NCBI GenBank assembly: GCA_019426215.1
Contig: CM033403.1
Span: forward strand, 37,254,733-37,318,732
Length of the DNA stretch: 64,000 nt
Direction: 5' to 3'
Source: Buddleja alternifolia
Taxonomy: Eukaryota; Streptophyta; Magnoliopsida; Lamiales; Scrophulariaceae
In this document: positions 13,112 through 23,432 of the stretch, piece by piece
Numbering within the stretch: position 1 is the stretch's first letter
Layout of the letters: each line of letters opens with the position of its first letter
Translations under genes and position numbers: made by a program
Notes under the pieces: model-generated
Seen by the model: the letters and a program-made list of their open reading frames with translations, nothing else
What the model was told of the DNA's origin: nothing
Databases searched by the model: none

Positions 13112-13341
13112 AGCTTTTGATTTGCATTATCTATATTCTTGTCTCTTATATCTTTATTTGTTCAGTTGTAAAAATGCTTGTAATCACTGATATATATAAA
13201 TGCATTTTTTTAGCTGAAACATCTTGTTGAAGCGTAACTAACTTTAACTAACGTTATCTAATCAAAGCTAACTTTTATTTTTGGCTGTCTAACTCTTGAA
13301 CTATAAAAGAGTAAGTATTGCCATCATCAAAAAGAGGGAAA
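13112..13341 (+). other. Element 3' spacer and polypurine tract
   Basis: Non-coding A+T-rich spacer after the env-like region. It ends in a purine run (AAAAAGAGGGAAA, about 13329-13341) directly before the 3' LTR, as expected for the plus-strand primer. Confidence 0.7.
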
Positions 13342-15018
13342 TTTTTAGGAATTTCATGTTAGATGTTTTGATGATAACAATTAGGAATCTTGTTAGACCC
13401 CAAAGTTATGTATGCTTAATTTCATAGATACTTGTATAAGCATTTGAACATTAGAAATGTATAGGCTTTATTTATCTTTTACTTTTGACACTCTTAGATC
13501 AAGAAATCGGTTAGATTAAGCGTTCGATACTTTCTGAGTGAGCTTATCAAGACTGCGAAATCTGAAGACTCCAAGCGTCCAAGAAATTAATAGTGAATGA
13601 AGTTTGAAGAAGTTCACTCTAAGCGCCTGACATGTTCTGAGTGAGGTGTCAAGTAACGAAGACTGAAGTCTCAAGCGTCTACATTTCTAAATAAAGTCTG
13701 AAGACTTTTCCAAGCGTCTAAACATTAAATAGTCCTCCAGATTAAATGGAACTTTCAGTTCATGAATGAAGCGTCTATCAAATGACAAACATTCTCCTGA
13801 AGCGTCAGATCGAAAGGAGTTTAATGCAAATATTCTCAGTGCATTAAATGCCAACGGACATTTAATTCAAATGCATTAAATGCTGATAAGAGCATTAAAT
13901 GTGATAAGCACTTTCAGACGTATGAAGAAGCCACCCTATTGGACTGTCAACAATTCAAAGACTGCAGCACCAACTTTTGTGCAGCAGATTTTCAGGAAAA
14001 AGGACAAAAGTTGTTCACTCGCGAAAGTGAGAGACACGCGCCCTTGCATGTGTGAAACGGACACTTTTCCCAAAAATGCCTATAAATATAACTTCAACAA
14101 CAAGCCAAATAGAGAGAACAATTATCAAGCCAAATTGTTGTTGCATTGAAGTCTCATTCCTTAAACTTTCAGAAATGCTAGAATACTCAAGAAAATATTC
14201 TCTTTGTTTTTCATCAAATCCTGAGACAGTCAACCCAATATCTCAAACATTCTTTTTGAAGAAACTACTCTACTACTGAGATATTCCAGTTGTTTGAACT
14301 TCATCAAAATCAAACAAACCCTTTTAGAAAAACCCCTATCCAAGCCTCGCAATCTGTGTGAAGTCGAAGTTGGATACTTGCATTATTTCTGGGTGAAAGA
14401 AGCAAGGGGATTGAAGTGATTTTGAGCAGAAATCTGTGTGATCAAGGAGCTCAAGTCATCGACATCCATCTCTCCCTAATTTGTAGAAGATTCTGTGTGA
14501 TTCTTTGAGAATCATTTTAGTGGATTGCCTCCAAGTGTTCGAGGAGAAGAAGGACGTAGTTGGGATTACACCACCCAACGAACCTTACAAATATTGTGTC
14601 ATTTACTTTTCAGTCAATTCTTTTATCTATCATATCATTGCATAAATTGATTAAGTAAAACACAATCAAAAGCTAAGCAACTAAGAAACCTCTTGTGACG
14701 CTAAAGCTTTCAAGGAGAAGACTCAAAAATTATTCCGCTGTGCTAACACTGATTAAAGAACTGAACGCTTAACCTACTTGGTCAAAGTATTCAAATCTTG
14801 AAGTCTAAGTTAACTTCCTAAAAACAGTCTTCATCAGACGCTTCGCCAAAGCACCAATATTTTTAAGTGAACGCTTAAGTCAAGCGTTAGACACTTCAAG
14901 CGTCTCCCTTTCAAGCGTCCAAAAATCTTTTAGTACGAAACTTTTTGAAGTCAAAAAAGATTTCAGGGTTTATTCAACCCCCCTTCTAGACCCTTTCATA
15001 TGCCACTTGGGACCAACA
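13342..15018 (+). repeat. 3' LTR of the SIRE element
   Basis: A 1677-bp LTR ending ACCAACA at 15018. The start is set by comparison with the solo LTR at 54768-56251, whose outer end reads TGTTAAGAAATTTCATG beside a target duplication. The same 17 positions here read TTTTTAGGAATTTCATG, so the terminal TG has mutated to TT. A TATA box lies at 14081-14090. AAGCGTC and its complement recur many times. Confidence 0.88.
14081..14090 (+). promoter_or_regulatory. TATA box of the SIRE 3' LTR
   Basis: TATAAATATA is preceded by GCC and followed by an A/C-rich leader. A matching GCCTATAAATA occurs at the equivalent place in the related solo LTR (minus strand, 55594-55603). Confidence 0.6.
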
Positions 15019-15510
15019 GTAATATATTAATATATATACATAAATCATATTTTAAGGTATATAGCGAATAAAGGAGATGTATAGGGAAGGTTAGAGGAAG
15101 CAACCGTCTTAATATTCGATTGAATTGCCGTGTTATCTATTTATTTATTAGTTGTTAGCGACCAATATAATGGTGGACTGGTTGGGAGGCACTCCAAATC
15201 ATAGTTTAAATCCTTATTATGCCAATATCTAAATAGATTAATTAAAGTAGTTAACTGTCTCTCTAATTATAGAAGTATTAATAATTGACATGAACTACAA
15301 ATCACAATTGCAAGCTTTAATTTTGTTGCTAATTAATCCGTGGTTAGAGCCAGGGCTCCACATACACCCCCACCCCACCCTGCAGCCTTGTCTTTTGATT
15401 AATGATTGAAGTATTGAACAGCTATATTATATGATCTGTACATTATAATTATGAAGTAAATACTCCAAATTGAATTTTTCCAAATTATTAATAATCATAT
15501 GAACAAGCAA
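15019..15510. other. Intergenic DNA between SIRE element and SINE
   Basis: A+T-rich sequence after the LTR with a short C-rich patch near 15358-15385. I see no gene, no promoter of note and no repeat that I can define. Confidence 0.5.
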
Positions 15511-15519
15511 AAGTGTGAC

Positions 15520-15631
15520 CAGTGGTTCACAAGGCAAAGGGGTGTGGTCCACAAGACATTTCGCCATGAGAGCCCACTGGGTTCGAAACCCAAGAAAAGG
15601 GGATGGAGAGAAGGGGATGGGGGGTTTACTC
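15520..15631 (+). mobile_element. tRNA-derived SINE, 5' part (split by MULE)
   Basis: The sequence starts with a tRNA-like head (CAGTGGTTCACAAGGC, A-box-like) and a B box, GGTTCGAAACCC near 15581. It is preceded by AAGTGTGAC (15511-15519). The SINE resumes after the MULE at 22265 and ends in an A run followed by the same AAGTGTGAC (22425-22433). Joined length is about 272 bp. Confidence 0.75.
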
Positions 15632-15831
15632 GGGCTTTTTGTATATGCCACCCTTGAGGTATTTAGCATTGGCAAACAACCCCCTGAGGTATTAAATTCT
15701 GGTAAAGAACCCCTTCAGTTAGTTTGACTGTTAGTCAACTGTTAAGTTGATGGGCAAAGTTGTAATTACAAAATCCAAAAAAAAGAAAAAGGAAAAATAA
15801 AATGCAAAACATCACGCAGGATTTGAGAAGA
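15632..15831 (+). repeat. Left terminal inverted repeat of the MULE
   Basis: Begins GGGCTTTTTGTATATGCC and pairs with the complement of 22059-22254. The inner end is near GATTTGAGAAGA. It contains two short internal repeats with the words CCCTTGAGGTATT and CCCTGAGGTATT. Confidence 0.88.
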
Positions 15832-16038
15832 CAGATAAACGAGGAAGAAGATGGACCACCAGAGAAATGGAGAAAATTTCACCTAAACGATGAGTAAGCT
15901 TCCTTGATTAGCTATGGCTTTTATGCATTGTTCGGCAGATAGGTAAATCGTAGCTTTCAGAGCAAATGGATTTTTGTATGATGAATGCAGATATAATTGA
16001 TAAAATTTATGTAAGTTTTTTTTTTTTTTTTAACTTAG

Positions 16039-19000
16039 TTATTAGTATATCTATAGAGTTAATATAAGCCCAGCCCATTTGTATAGTTAGGGCTACCATA
16101 TTTATCTATATATACATGTGTTATGTTCTCTTGTAAACATCAATCACAATATAATTCTATCATGGTATCAGACGGGAAAATCGTTCCTGTGATTATGTCT
16201 ACCGCCCTCACGGCACCTATAGCCACCAGTGAGGCCATTCCCACCTCCGGCATCTCCACCGCCGCCGCCGATGTTCCGGCCACCTCCTCTCTTTCTCTAT
16301 CCTCTCTTCTACAGCCCCTGATTGATAACTCTCTTTCCTCACCACCCTCTTCACCACTTCTATCCAATCCCACTGCCGCCGCTCATCTTGAGGCGGCGAT
16401 AGCGGCGGATCCCTCCATTTCCGCTGCCCTCCAACTCCTTATCCGCCTCACCACCACTCCATCTTCAAATCTATCTCAACCCCTTACCGTCGCACCCTCT
16501 TTTCTCACCGGCGCCGCCGCATCTACAACTCCCACGGACGGTCATCTCCCCCTTCTCGCCGTCGATACCCCCACAGCAGCCGTCGGGCTTCCTCCAGTAG
16601 CTGCTACTACTGTTTCTACTCCCACAGCAGCCGCCGGTCTTCCTCCAGCAGCCGCCGCTGCTGTTTTTCCTCCCGTAGCCGCCGCCGGTCTTCCTCCCGC
16701 AGCTGCCGGCAGCCTTCATCCCGCTGCTAGTTTTCTTGCATCTCAAAATCCCGTCGCTGCTGGTTTTAATCCAGCAGCTGCCGCTGCTCTTCATCACGAC
16801 GCCGCCGCCGCTGTTCCAAATCCCACAGCCGCCGTCGCCGAATTCTCATCCACGGTCGCCTCTGCTCCTCATCTTGGAGGCGGAAATGAAATGGCAGAAA
16901 TTGCCACTCCCTATTTAAATCACAACCCTACTTTTCATAATAACCCTCAACTTACCCCTCTCTCTCAAAACAATCCACGTATTTTTCCTTCCCTCCAAAA
17001 CCACCCCCATATTCCTTCTTATTTTCATAACAGCCCCCACACAACCTTACTTCCCCCAAATCAGTCTGCCCCCCCTCTCGTATCTCACTCTGTATTTCCA
17101 TCTCACGTGATACCATCTCCTCCTACCCCTCCGTCCACCCTCCCTAATCTTATGAATACAAAATTAAACGACAACACTTATCTTTTATGGAAATCACAAT
17201 TTCGAAAAATTCTTGGGAGTTACGATCTTTTGGGATATATTGATGGTACTCTTCCGTGCCCTCCTTCCCTTGTTACTCACTCTACTGGTCACCTTGTTCA
17301 AAACCCCACGTACTCTTCTTGGTGTCGCACTGATCAATGCATCCAAACTTGGATGTATGCCACATTTTCACATGATATTCTTCAGGAAGTCCAGACCTTA
17401 CCCTCTTCTCGTGATGTGTGGCTTGCTCTCAAAAGACGTTTTGTACAGCAATCTGTTGCAAAACAATTGCAATATAACCGTGAATTTTCCACTATTCAAA
17501 AAGGTGATCTATCATGGGATGCGTATTTACGCAAAATCAAAACTCTTGCGGAAAATCTTGCGGCCGTAAATCATCCTGTTACTCAGCTTGATCTCGTCAT
17601 TCAGGCTTTAAATGGTCTTCCCTCAGAGTATGAATCATTTGTTACCAGTATTTCCCTAACACGCACACTTATTTCCTTTGATGATATTCGCGCCCATCTT
17701 CTCCAAGTTGAACGTCTTAGTCAACTCCCGTCATCTTCTCCTACATCTCCAGCCTTTGTTGCTCATCCCCATTCCAACTCCTCTAGTGGTAAAGGTCGTG
17801 GACACAATCGCGGTAGCGGTTCTGGTTCAGGACGTGGGCGTGGTCGAAATGGTCGTGGCACCCCCGTCCTGGTCTTGGCATTCGTCCTCTCAGCCTTCTC
17901 AACACTATAGTCCTCTAACTCCTCGGCCTCCATCTGGTTTTAGTTCTGCTAGGCCCTCTAGTTTCTCTGATTCTGGTCTTCTCTCGACTCCTTCAGCTCC
18001 ACAGTTTTGTCAGATTTGTGATACACCGGGTCATCTGGCAAAAGCGTGTATTCAGCATTTTTATCATGCCTATGTGACTGGGGAAATACCACGATCCTTA
18101 TCAGCCTTGTCCACAACTGACACCTCTGATCTTGCCTGGTATCCGGATAGTGGTGCCTCCGCTCATATGACTCCTAATGACGGTAAAATTTCTAACTTAA
18201 CTCCCTATACTGGTCCAAATAAGATTTTAGTAGGAAACGGTGCGTTTTTACCCATTAAGCATGTCGGCTCTTCCTCTCTACACACACCTACCGGTTCTTT
18301 ACACTTATCTAATGTTCTTCATGTTCCCAACTTATCTCATAATTTATTGTCTGTACGAAAATTATGTCAAGATAATGCATGTCTTATTGAATTCTCTTCA
18401 AATGGTTTCTGTGTTAAAGACAAAGCAACAAGGAAAGTTCTTCTGGAATCCCCTTCCACTAGTGGTCTCTATCCTGTTTCATCTCATATGGTGTCCTCCT
18501 CCCCTCGTGCCTTTGTTGCCCGCACTATCTCTGGTGATACTTGGCATCGGCGTCTAGGTCATCCGAGCATATCTACTCTTCAGCAGTTATTGCGTCGTGG
18601 TATTTTTGAGTCCAAAGTTAGTACTGTTAGTTTTTGTCAGTTTTGTCAATTAGGACGTTCTCATAGACTGCCCTTTCAGCATGTTGATAGGCGTAGTAAT
18701 TTTCCTTTTTATTTAATACATTCTGATGCATGGACGTCTCCTGTTACTTCTGTTTCTGGTTTCAAATACTACGTTATTTTTATAGATGATTTTACTCGTT
18801 TTAGTTGGTGCTACCCTATGCATGCAAAATCTGAAGTTTTCAAACATTTTTGTTTCTTCAAAAATTTAGTTGAAAATCATTTTTCCACGAAAATTAAAAA
18901 TTTTCAAAGTGATGGAGGTAAAGAATTTGATAATGCTAAGTTCCGTTCTCTCTTCGCTGACTCTGGCATTCAGTTTCAATTGTCTTGCCCCCTACACCCC

Positions 19001-20668
19001 TCAACAAAATGGAGTTTCGGAACGCAAGCATCGTCACATCTCTGAACTCATTCATACCATGTTGCTTACTGCACACCTTCCCCTTTCCTTTTGGGTTGAC
19101 GCTCTCTACACTGCTGTCTTTCTCATCAACCGTCTTCCCACTCCCATGCTCACTCACAAGTCTCCTTTTGAGGCTCTATTTGGTCGTTCACCCGACTATG
19201 CCTCTTTTAGGACTTTTGGTTGTGCATGTTTCCCTTACCTAGGTCATCGAGCTTCCCACAAGATTGATCCTCGTTCCACTGCCTGTATTTTCTTGTGCTA
19301 TGCTCCAGATTATAAGGGCTATCGTTGTCTTGACCCCCTCACGGGCAATATTCATATCAGTCGTCATGTTATCTTTGATGAAGACAATTTTCCTTACTCT
19401 ACCTTTTCATCCGCTTCCGCCGCCGTCTCTAATCCTTCCCCGCCCTTTTCCCCCTCCTTACCGGTATCCCTTCCTCATCCTCCCTATCTAGGTCCTGTAC
19501 CCGTCTCCTCTCCTCCTGTCCCTGCTCCCGTCTCATCCCCTCCTCATCCTCCCTATCTAAGTCATGTACCTGCTTCATCCCTTTCTGTCCCTGCTCCCGC
19601 TGTGTCCATTTCCCCCCCTTCCGTTCCTTCTCCTGTATTGCCTCCCTTGCTTGATAGTTCTTCTCCATCCTCTGATGTATCTATCTCCCCGTCCTCATCT
19701 CCTGAGTCCCCTCCACCCTTGTCTCCACCATCCTCTATTGATGGATCTACTTTAGTCACTTCATCACCTTCCTCCCCTCTTACTGTCCCATCACAGCCAT
19801 CTCGTCATCCGATGATCACTCGCTTACGTGCTGGCACTCGTAAGCCTCGTGTCCTTCCATCCCTGACTGTTGTTTCCCCCCTCACTGAGCCGACATGCTA
19901 TACCCAGGCCGCTAAGGATCCTCTCTGGCGAGCTGCCATGGCTGATGAGTTTGATGCTCTTCAAGCTAGTCACACATGGATCCTTGTGCCACCGCATTCT
20001 TCTCAAAATCTTGTAGGTTCCAAATGGGTGTACCGAGTGAAATTCAAGTCTGATGGTTCCGTAGAGCGATATAAGGCCCGCTTGGTAGCTCAGGGTTTTA
20101 AGAAGCAGGCTGGTATTGATTTTGGTGAGACTTTTAGTCCGGTGGTTAAACCGACTACGATTCACACGGTTCTTTCTATTGCCACCTCTCGGCACTGGGT
20201 TATTCGTCAGCTAGATGTGAAAAATGCTTTTCTTCATGGTGACCTCATAGAGACAGTGCATATGGCTCAGCCCCGTGGCTTTGTTCACCCTCAGTATCCC
20301 ACTCATGTTTGTCGGTTACAGAAGGCGCTTTATGGTCTGAAACAAGCTCCCCGGGCTTGGTTTCAGAAGTTTGGTTCTTATCTCTTGCGACTTGGGTTTA
20401 GTAGCAGCAAGGCTGACATGTCTATGTTTGTCTATCGATCTGGATCTGTTATCTTAGTTCTGCTGCTCTATGTGGATGATATTGTTTTGACAGGGAATGA
20501 TCCATAGGCCGTCACTTCTCTTATATCACGTCTCTCTCAGGAGTTTGCTATGAAAGACCTGGGCGATCTCCATTATTTTTTAGGCATTCATGCTACGCGG
20601 AACTCTCATGGCCTCTTTCTTTCACAGAAAAAGTATGCGATCGAGCTTCTTGAGCGTTTTGACATGAT
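16039..20668 (+). mobile_element. Truncated Ty1/copia retrotransposon inside the MULE
   Basis: A short 5' LTR (about 16039-16162, ending TCTATCA) is followed at once by TGGTATCAGA, complementary to initiator Met-tRNA. gag, protease, integrase and RT follow. The sequence stops abruptly inside RT (…ERFDM, 20668) and turns into unrelated A+T-rich DNA. RNase H and the 3' LTR are missing. It either inserted into the MULE and was later truncated, or was acquired as a fragment. Confidence 0.88.
16195..20668 (+). pseudogene. gag-pol of the truncated copia element
   Basis: Reading starts at ATG 16195. The N-terminus is a long Ala/Pro-rich low-complexity stretch, then a copia gag domain (LNDNTYLLWKSQF, SWDAYLRKIK). 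A frameshift near 17860 in a C run moves to the next frame, with the zinc knuckle CQICDTPGHLAKAC and protease WYPDSGASAHM (intact DSG). The integrase finger and first D follow (LIHSDAW, FQSDGGKEF). A second extra C near 18988-18992 shifts the frame again into PYTPQQNGVSERKHR. A Pro/Ser-rich linker precedes RT ([23 protein letters not shown] intact). TAG at 20505-20507 interrupts RT and homology ends at 20668. It cannot make a functional polyprotein. Confidence 0.88.
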
Positions 20669-20987
20669 AGTAATATATATAGGGTACATTTGAATATTCA
20701 ATTTATTATGATATAAAATGAGAATTTTATATTTAATTTACTTGACTGATTTATTGAGTTATTTTGTTGTATATATAATTTTGCTAAAATAAAGTGTTCA
20801 AGCTATAGCATATATTAATGTTGCTTAAGATTAATATAAAAACCCTTTTTAAATACATGTCAAAGGATGTATTTGATTTTGCATTGAGAAGAAAATCAAA
20901 TCCAAAATCCACAAAATTCATGTATTTCGGATTGAATGCATTCTTGAATTGCTAATTATGATTCATGATATTATTATGTTTTGACAG
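20669..20987. other. MULE interior between copia break and Aux/IAA exon
   Basis: A+T-rich sequence ending in TTTTGACAG at 20987, a good splice acceptor. It is probably intron of the captured Aux/IAA gene. No coding stretch is seen. Confidence 0.45.
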
Positions 20988-21922
20988 GAACATTAATGAT
21001 GAAGAAGATGAAGAAATAATGGGGTGACCACCTCTCAATTCATTTAGGAAAGAGTTGCTCCACCGCCATCACGGTGGTTGGATGGCCAACCACCGCGCGT
21101 GCGGCGGGGCGTGTCCGCCGCCGTAAGAAACTCCATGTATGTGAGGGTGTAGGCATTGGAAGGAAAATTGATTTCAGGATTTATAATTCTTATCAAACCT
21201 GAATAGATACCTTGATCACCATGTTTGATAAATGTAATATTTCCCACTTGATTAATTAAAATAAATTATTTTATTTTATTTTATTCCAATTGGGACAAAG
21301 AATATAAGTAAGATTCTTGGTTTATTTTGTGTGTGCAGATATTAAAAGTGAGAGAAGAGATGAGGACTATACAATCTTGTACCAAGACAAAGAAGGAGAT
21401 TGGATGCTTGCAGGAGATGTTCCTTGGGAGTAAGTATACTAATATAAGCCTTTTATTGTGTGTGTGTTTTTTTTTAATTAGCATGTTATAGATTATTAAA
21501 ATAATAAAATAAATCATGTGCTACGCACGTAATCGTAAAATGAGTTATATGCTTTAAAGGAAAATAGGAGCAATAAAAAAAAAAGAATTCAATTATTTAG
21601 GAAAAGGGTTTGAGAAAGGACTGATTAACAAATAATTCTAGCTCGAGCTGAATTTGGTCTATGATTGGTCATCTTCGTTCATCATGTGATAAGTATAGAG
21701 CAATTGCAATGTGTTTCGTTTGAGTTCGATTGAATTTGACTTTGGGTAGAATTTTCTATACTAATTAATCATCTAAATTTGCATTTGAATCTTAGAAGTT
21801 CATTTAGTTATTTACTTATTTTCCTAAATTAAGTTTTTATCTAATTTTGGATTGCATTTTGGGTTTGCAGGACGTTTATTGAGTCTGTGCAACGTATGGA
21901 GATACTGAGAAATGATAATTAA
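20988..21922 (+). pseudogene. Captured Aux/IAA gene fragment (IAA29-like)
   Basis: Aux/IAA proteins are nuclear auxin-response repressors destroyed through a GWPP degron. Three exon-like blocks are seen. Block 1 (20988-about 21245) encodes NINDEEDEEIMG, a stop, then PPLNSFRKELLHRHHGG: this is the degron with its Trp codon TGG changed to TGA (21025-21027). After frameshifts it shows NSMYVRV, IGRKIDFRIYNSYQT and IDTLITMFDKCN (domain III). Block 2 (21339-21429) encodes DYTILYQDKEGDWMLAGDVP, with acceptor TGTGCAG and donor GTAAGT. Block 3 (21871-21922) encodes TFIESVQRMEILRNDN and a TAA. Introns are kept, so capture was at DNA level. The N-terminal repression domain is absent. Similarity to IAA29 is by recall of its LITMF and KEGDW context. 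Confidence 0.85.
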
Positions 21923-22058
21923 ATTGGATACCGGTTATTGGTGTGTAATTTCTTCTTTTTTTTTCTTTTTATAGTAGATCTTGTTGAAGTTGATTGGAGA
22001 AATTGTTGTACTTAATGCCATTAGTGGTGTGCAAGAGAAACTTTCCTGGTAAATCGAT

Positions 22059-22254
22059 CTTCTCAAATCCCGCGTGATGTTTTGCATTTTCTTTTTCCTT
22101 TTTTTTTCTGAATTTTGTAATTACAACTTTAACCATCAACTTAATAGTTGACTAACAGTCAAACTAATTGAAGGGGTTCTTTACCAGAATTTAATACCTC
22201 AGGGGGTTGTTTGCCAATGTTAAATACCTCAAGGGTGGTATATACAAAAAGCCC
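22059..22254 (-). repeat. Right terminal inverted repeat of the MULE
   Basis: The complement begins GGGCTTTTTGTATATACC and follows the left repeat for about 196 bases with scattered differences and small indels in A runs. Confidence 0.88.
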
Positions 22255-22264
22255 GGGTTTACTC

Positions 22265-22424
22265 CTACATCCTCCCCGGGGGGCCCTGCCCTTATTGAGC
22301 TCGTACCCTATGGGTAACCTAGGGGAGATTACCTCCATACGTGGTTTGCGAGTTATTGCGTATTGATAAGTTTGCTCTGTTGGGTGATTGGCGGAGATTT
22401 ATCTGAGATTTCCAACAAAAAAAA
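22265..22424 (+). mobile_element. tRNA-derived SINE, 3' part with A tail
   Basis: Continuation of the SINE that begins at 15520, after the 10-bp MULE target duplication (22255-22264). It is G/C-rich in its first half, ends in a run of about ten A, and is closed by the SINE target duplication AAGTGTGAC at 22425-22433. Confidence 0.72.
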
Positions 22425-22531
22425 AAGTGTGACAAGAGACTAAGAGCTGTCCAAAATCAATCACATTTATTTTAGTTAGATTATATATGTGAAAAAATTG
22501 ATTAGACGACAGTTCAGGGAGTAGACTAGAG

Positions 22532-23339
22532 CAAGGTATTAAATTTCGGTATCGGTGTCGATATTGGGATAGTTAATTTACGGAAATTTTGATAAAAATT
22601 TTGGGGAAATTTAAAATTTTGATTTCGATTTTAAAAAAATCATGAAAACTTATAGAAAATTTGAAAATTTACAATGAAACTTTGTGTAACTTTAAATATC
22701 ATAATTATGCATTTTTTACATTAATTAATTTCATGTATTATATATGCATAATGAATCTTGTTGAATAGAATGACTAAAACTTATTGTGAAAAATATGAAA
22801 TAATAGTAGTAAAATAATAATCAAATATCATAAGAATTTCATTAAAATAAAGTGTACCACAATTTTAGTAAAAATCAATATTCAAAATCACATCAAACTT
22901 CTTAGAGGATTTTTATGAGATCTTATTTGAATAATTTTTGTGTTCAGAACCCGATTTTTTATTAACTTATTGCCTAATATCACTTTCAGATTCGTATTTA
23001 AATTTATTGCTTATTGATTTACATAATTGGTCATTTTTTTTCTATTACTATGAATGATCATTTGACCCTAATTTTTAATTATAAAATATTTAAAAGAAAA
23101 TAAAAAATAAATATTATTTAAAATGAAAAGTTTGGGAAATTTCGGGTTTCGACAAAATTTCGATGAATATTTAGCAGATGTTCTTTTAAATTTTGGGTTT
23201 CGAAAAAAAATTCAGAAAATTTCGGATTTTGGAAGATATTCTGTATAATTGGATTGAAAGTTCGATTTCACTACGGGACTCCAGAAAACTCAAAATTTCA
23301 ACCGAAATTTGGATGTTTCGGGCGGAATTTAAGACCCTG
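22532..23339. mobile_element. Non-autonomous hAT element
   Basis: An 808-bp A+T-rich element. The left end reads CAAGGTATTAAATTTCGG and the complement of the right end CAGGGTCTTAAATTCCGC, an imperfect inverted repeat of hAT type. Flanks are GACTAGAG (22524-22531) and GACTAAAG (23340-23347), an 8-bp target duplication with one change. It has no transposase. The interior repeats the words AAATTTCGG and GAAATTT. Confidence 0.7.
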
Positions 23340-23396
23340 GACTAAAGTGACCCTCTTTAATTTAATTTGGTGTAAAAGAATGAATAATATAAGTAG

Positions 23397-23432
<36 letters not shown>

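Larger units (their letters stand above)
1..15018 (+). mobile_element. SIRE/Maximus-type Ty1/copia LTR retrotransposon, defective
   Basis: A single element fills the first 15 kb; its 5' end lies outside the window. Bases 1-501 match 14519-15018 (12 substitutions and one C-run indel by my count, about 2.4%), so they are the 3' part of the 5' LTR. The order is LTR, initiator-Met tRNA primer site, gag, protease, integrase, reverse transcriptase, RNase H, a long env-like region, purine tract and 3' LTR. Integrase before reverse transcriptase makes it Ty1/copia; the extra 3' region and 1.7-kb LTRs place it in the SIRE/Maximus group. It is dead: gag has a frameshift, pol has a frameshift and altered active-site residues, and the env-like region has stops and an inserted solo LTR. 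Confidence 0.95.
15632..22254. mobile_element. Pack-MULE-like Mutator element with captured Aux/IAA exons
   Basis: A 6623-bp element with terminal inverted repeats of about 200 bp (15632-15831 and 22059-22254, roughly nine in ten bases identical). It is flanked by a perfect 10-bp direct repeat, GGGTTTACTC (15622-15631 and 22255-22264). Long inverted repeats with a 9-10 bp duplication are the mark of Mutator-like elements. I find no MuDR transposase inside. The cargo is a truncated copia retrotransposon (16039-20668) and exons of an Aux/IAA gene with introns still present (20988-21922). That makes it a non-autonomous, gene-carrying MULE. It inserted into a SINE. Confidence 0.88.

Noticed and set aside
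21074..21088. VVGWP reading that looks like the Aux/IAA degron
   Set aside because: It is in a different frame from the neighbouring matches. The sequence around 21016-21051 (IMG-stop-PPLNSFRK) fits the degron and its downstream context far better.
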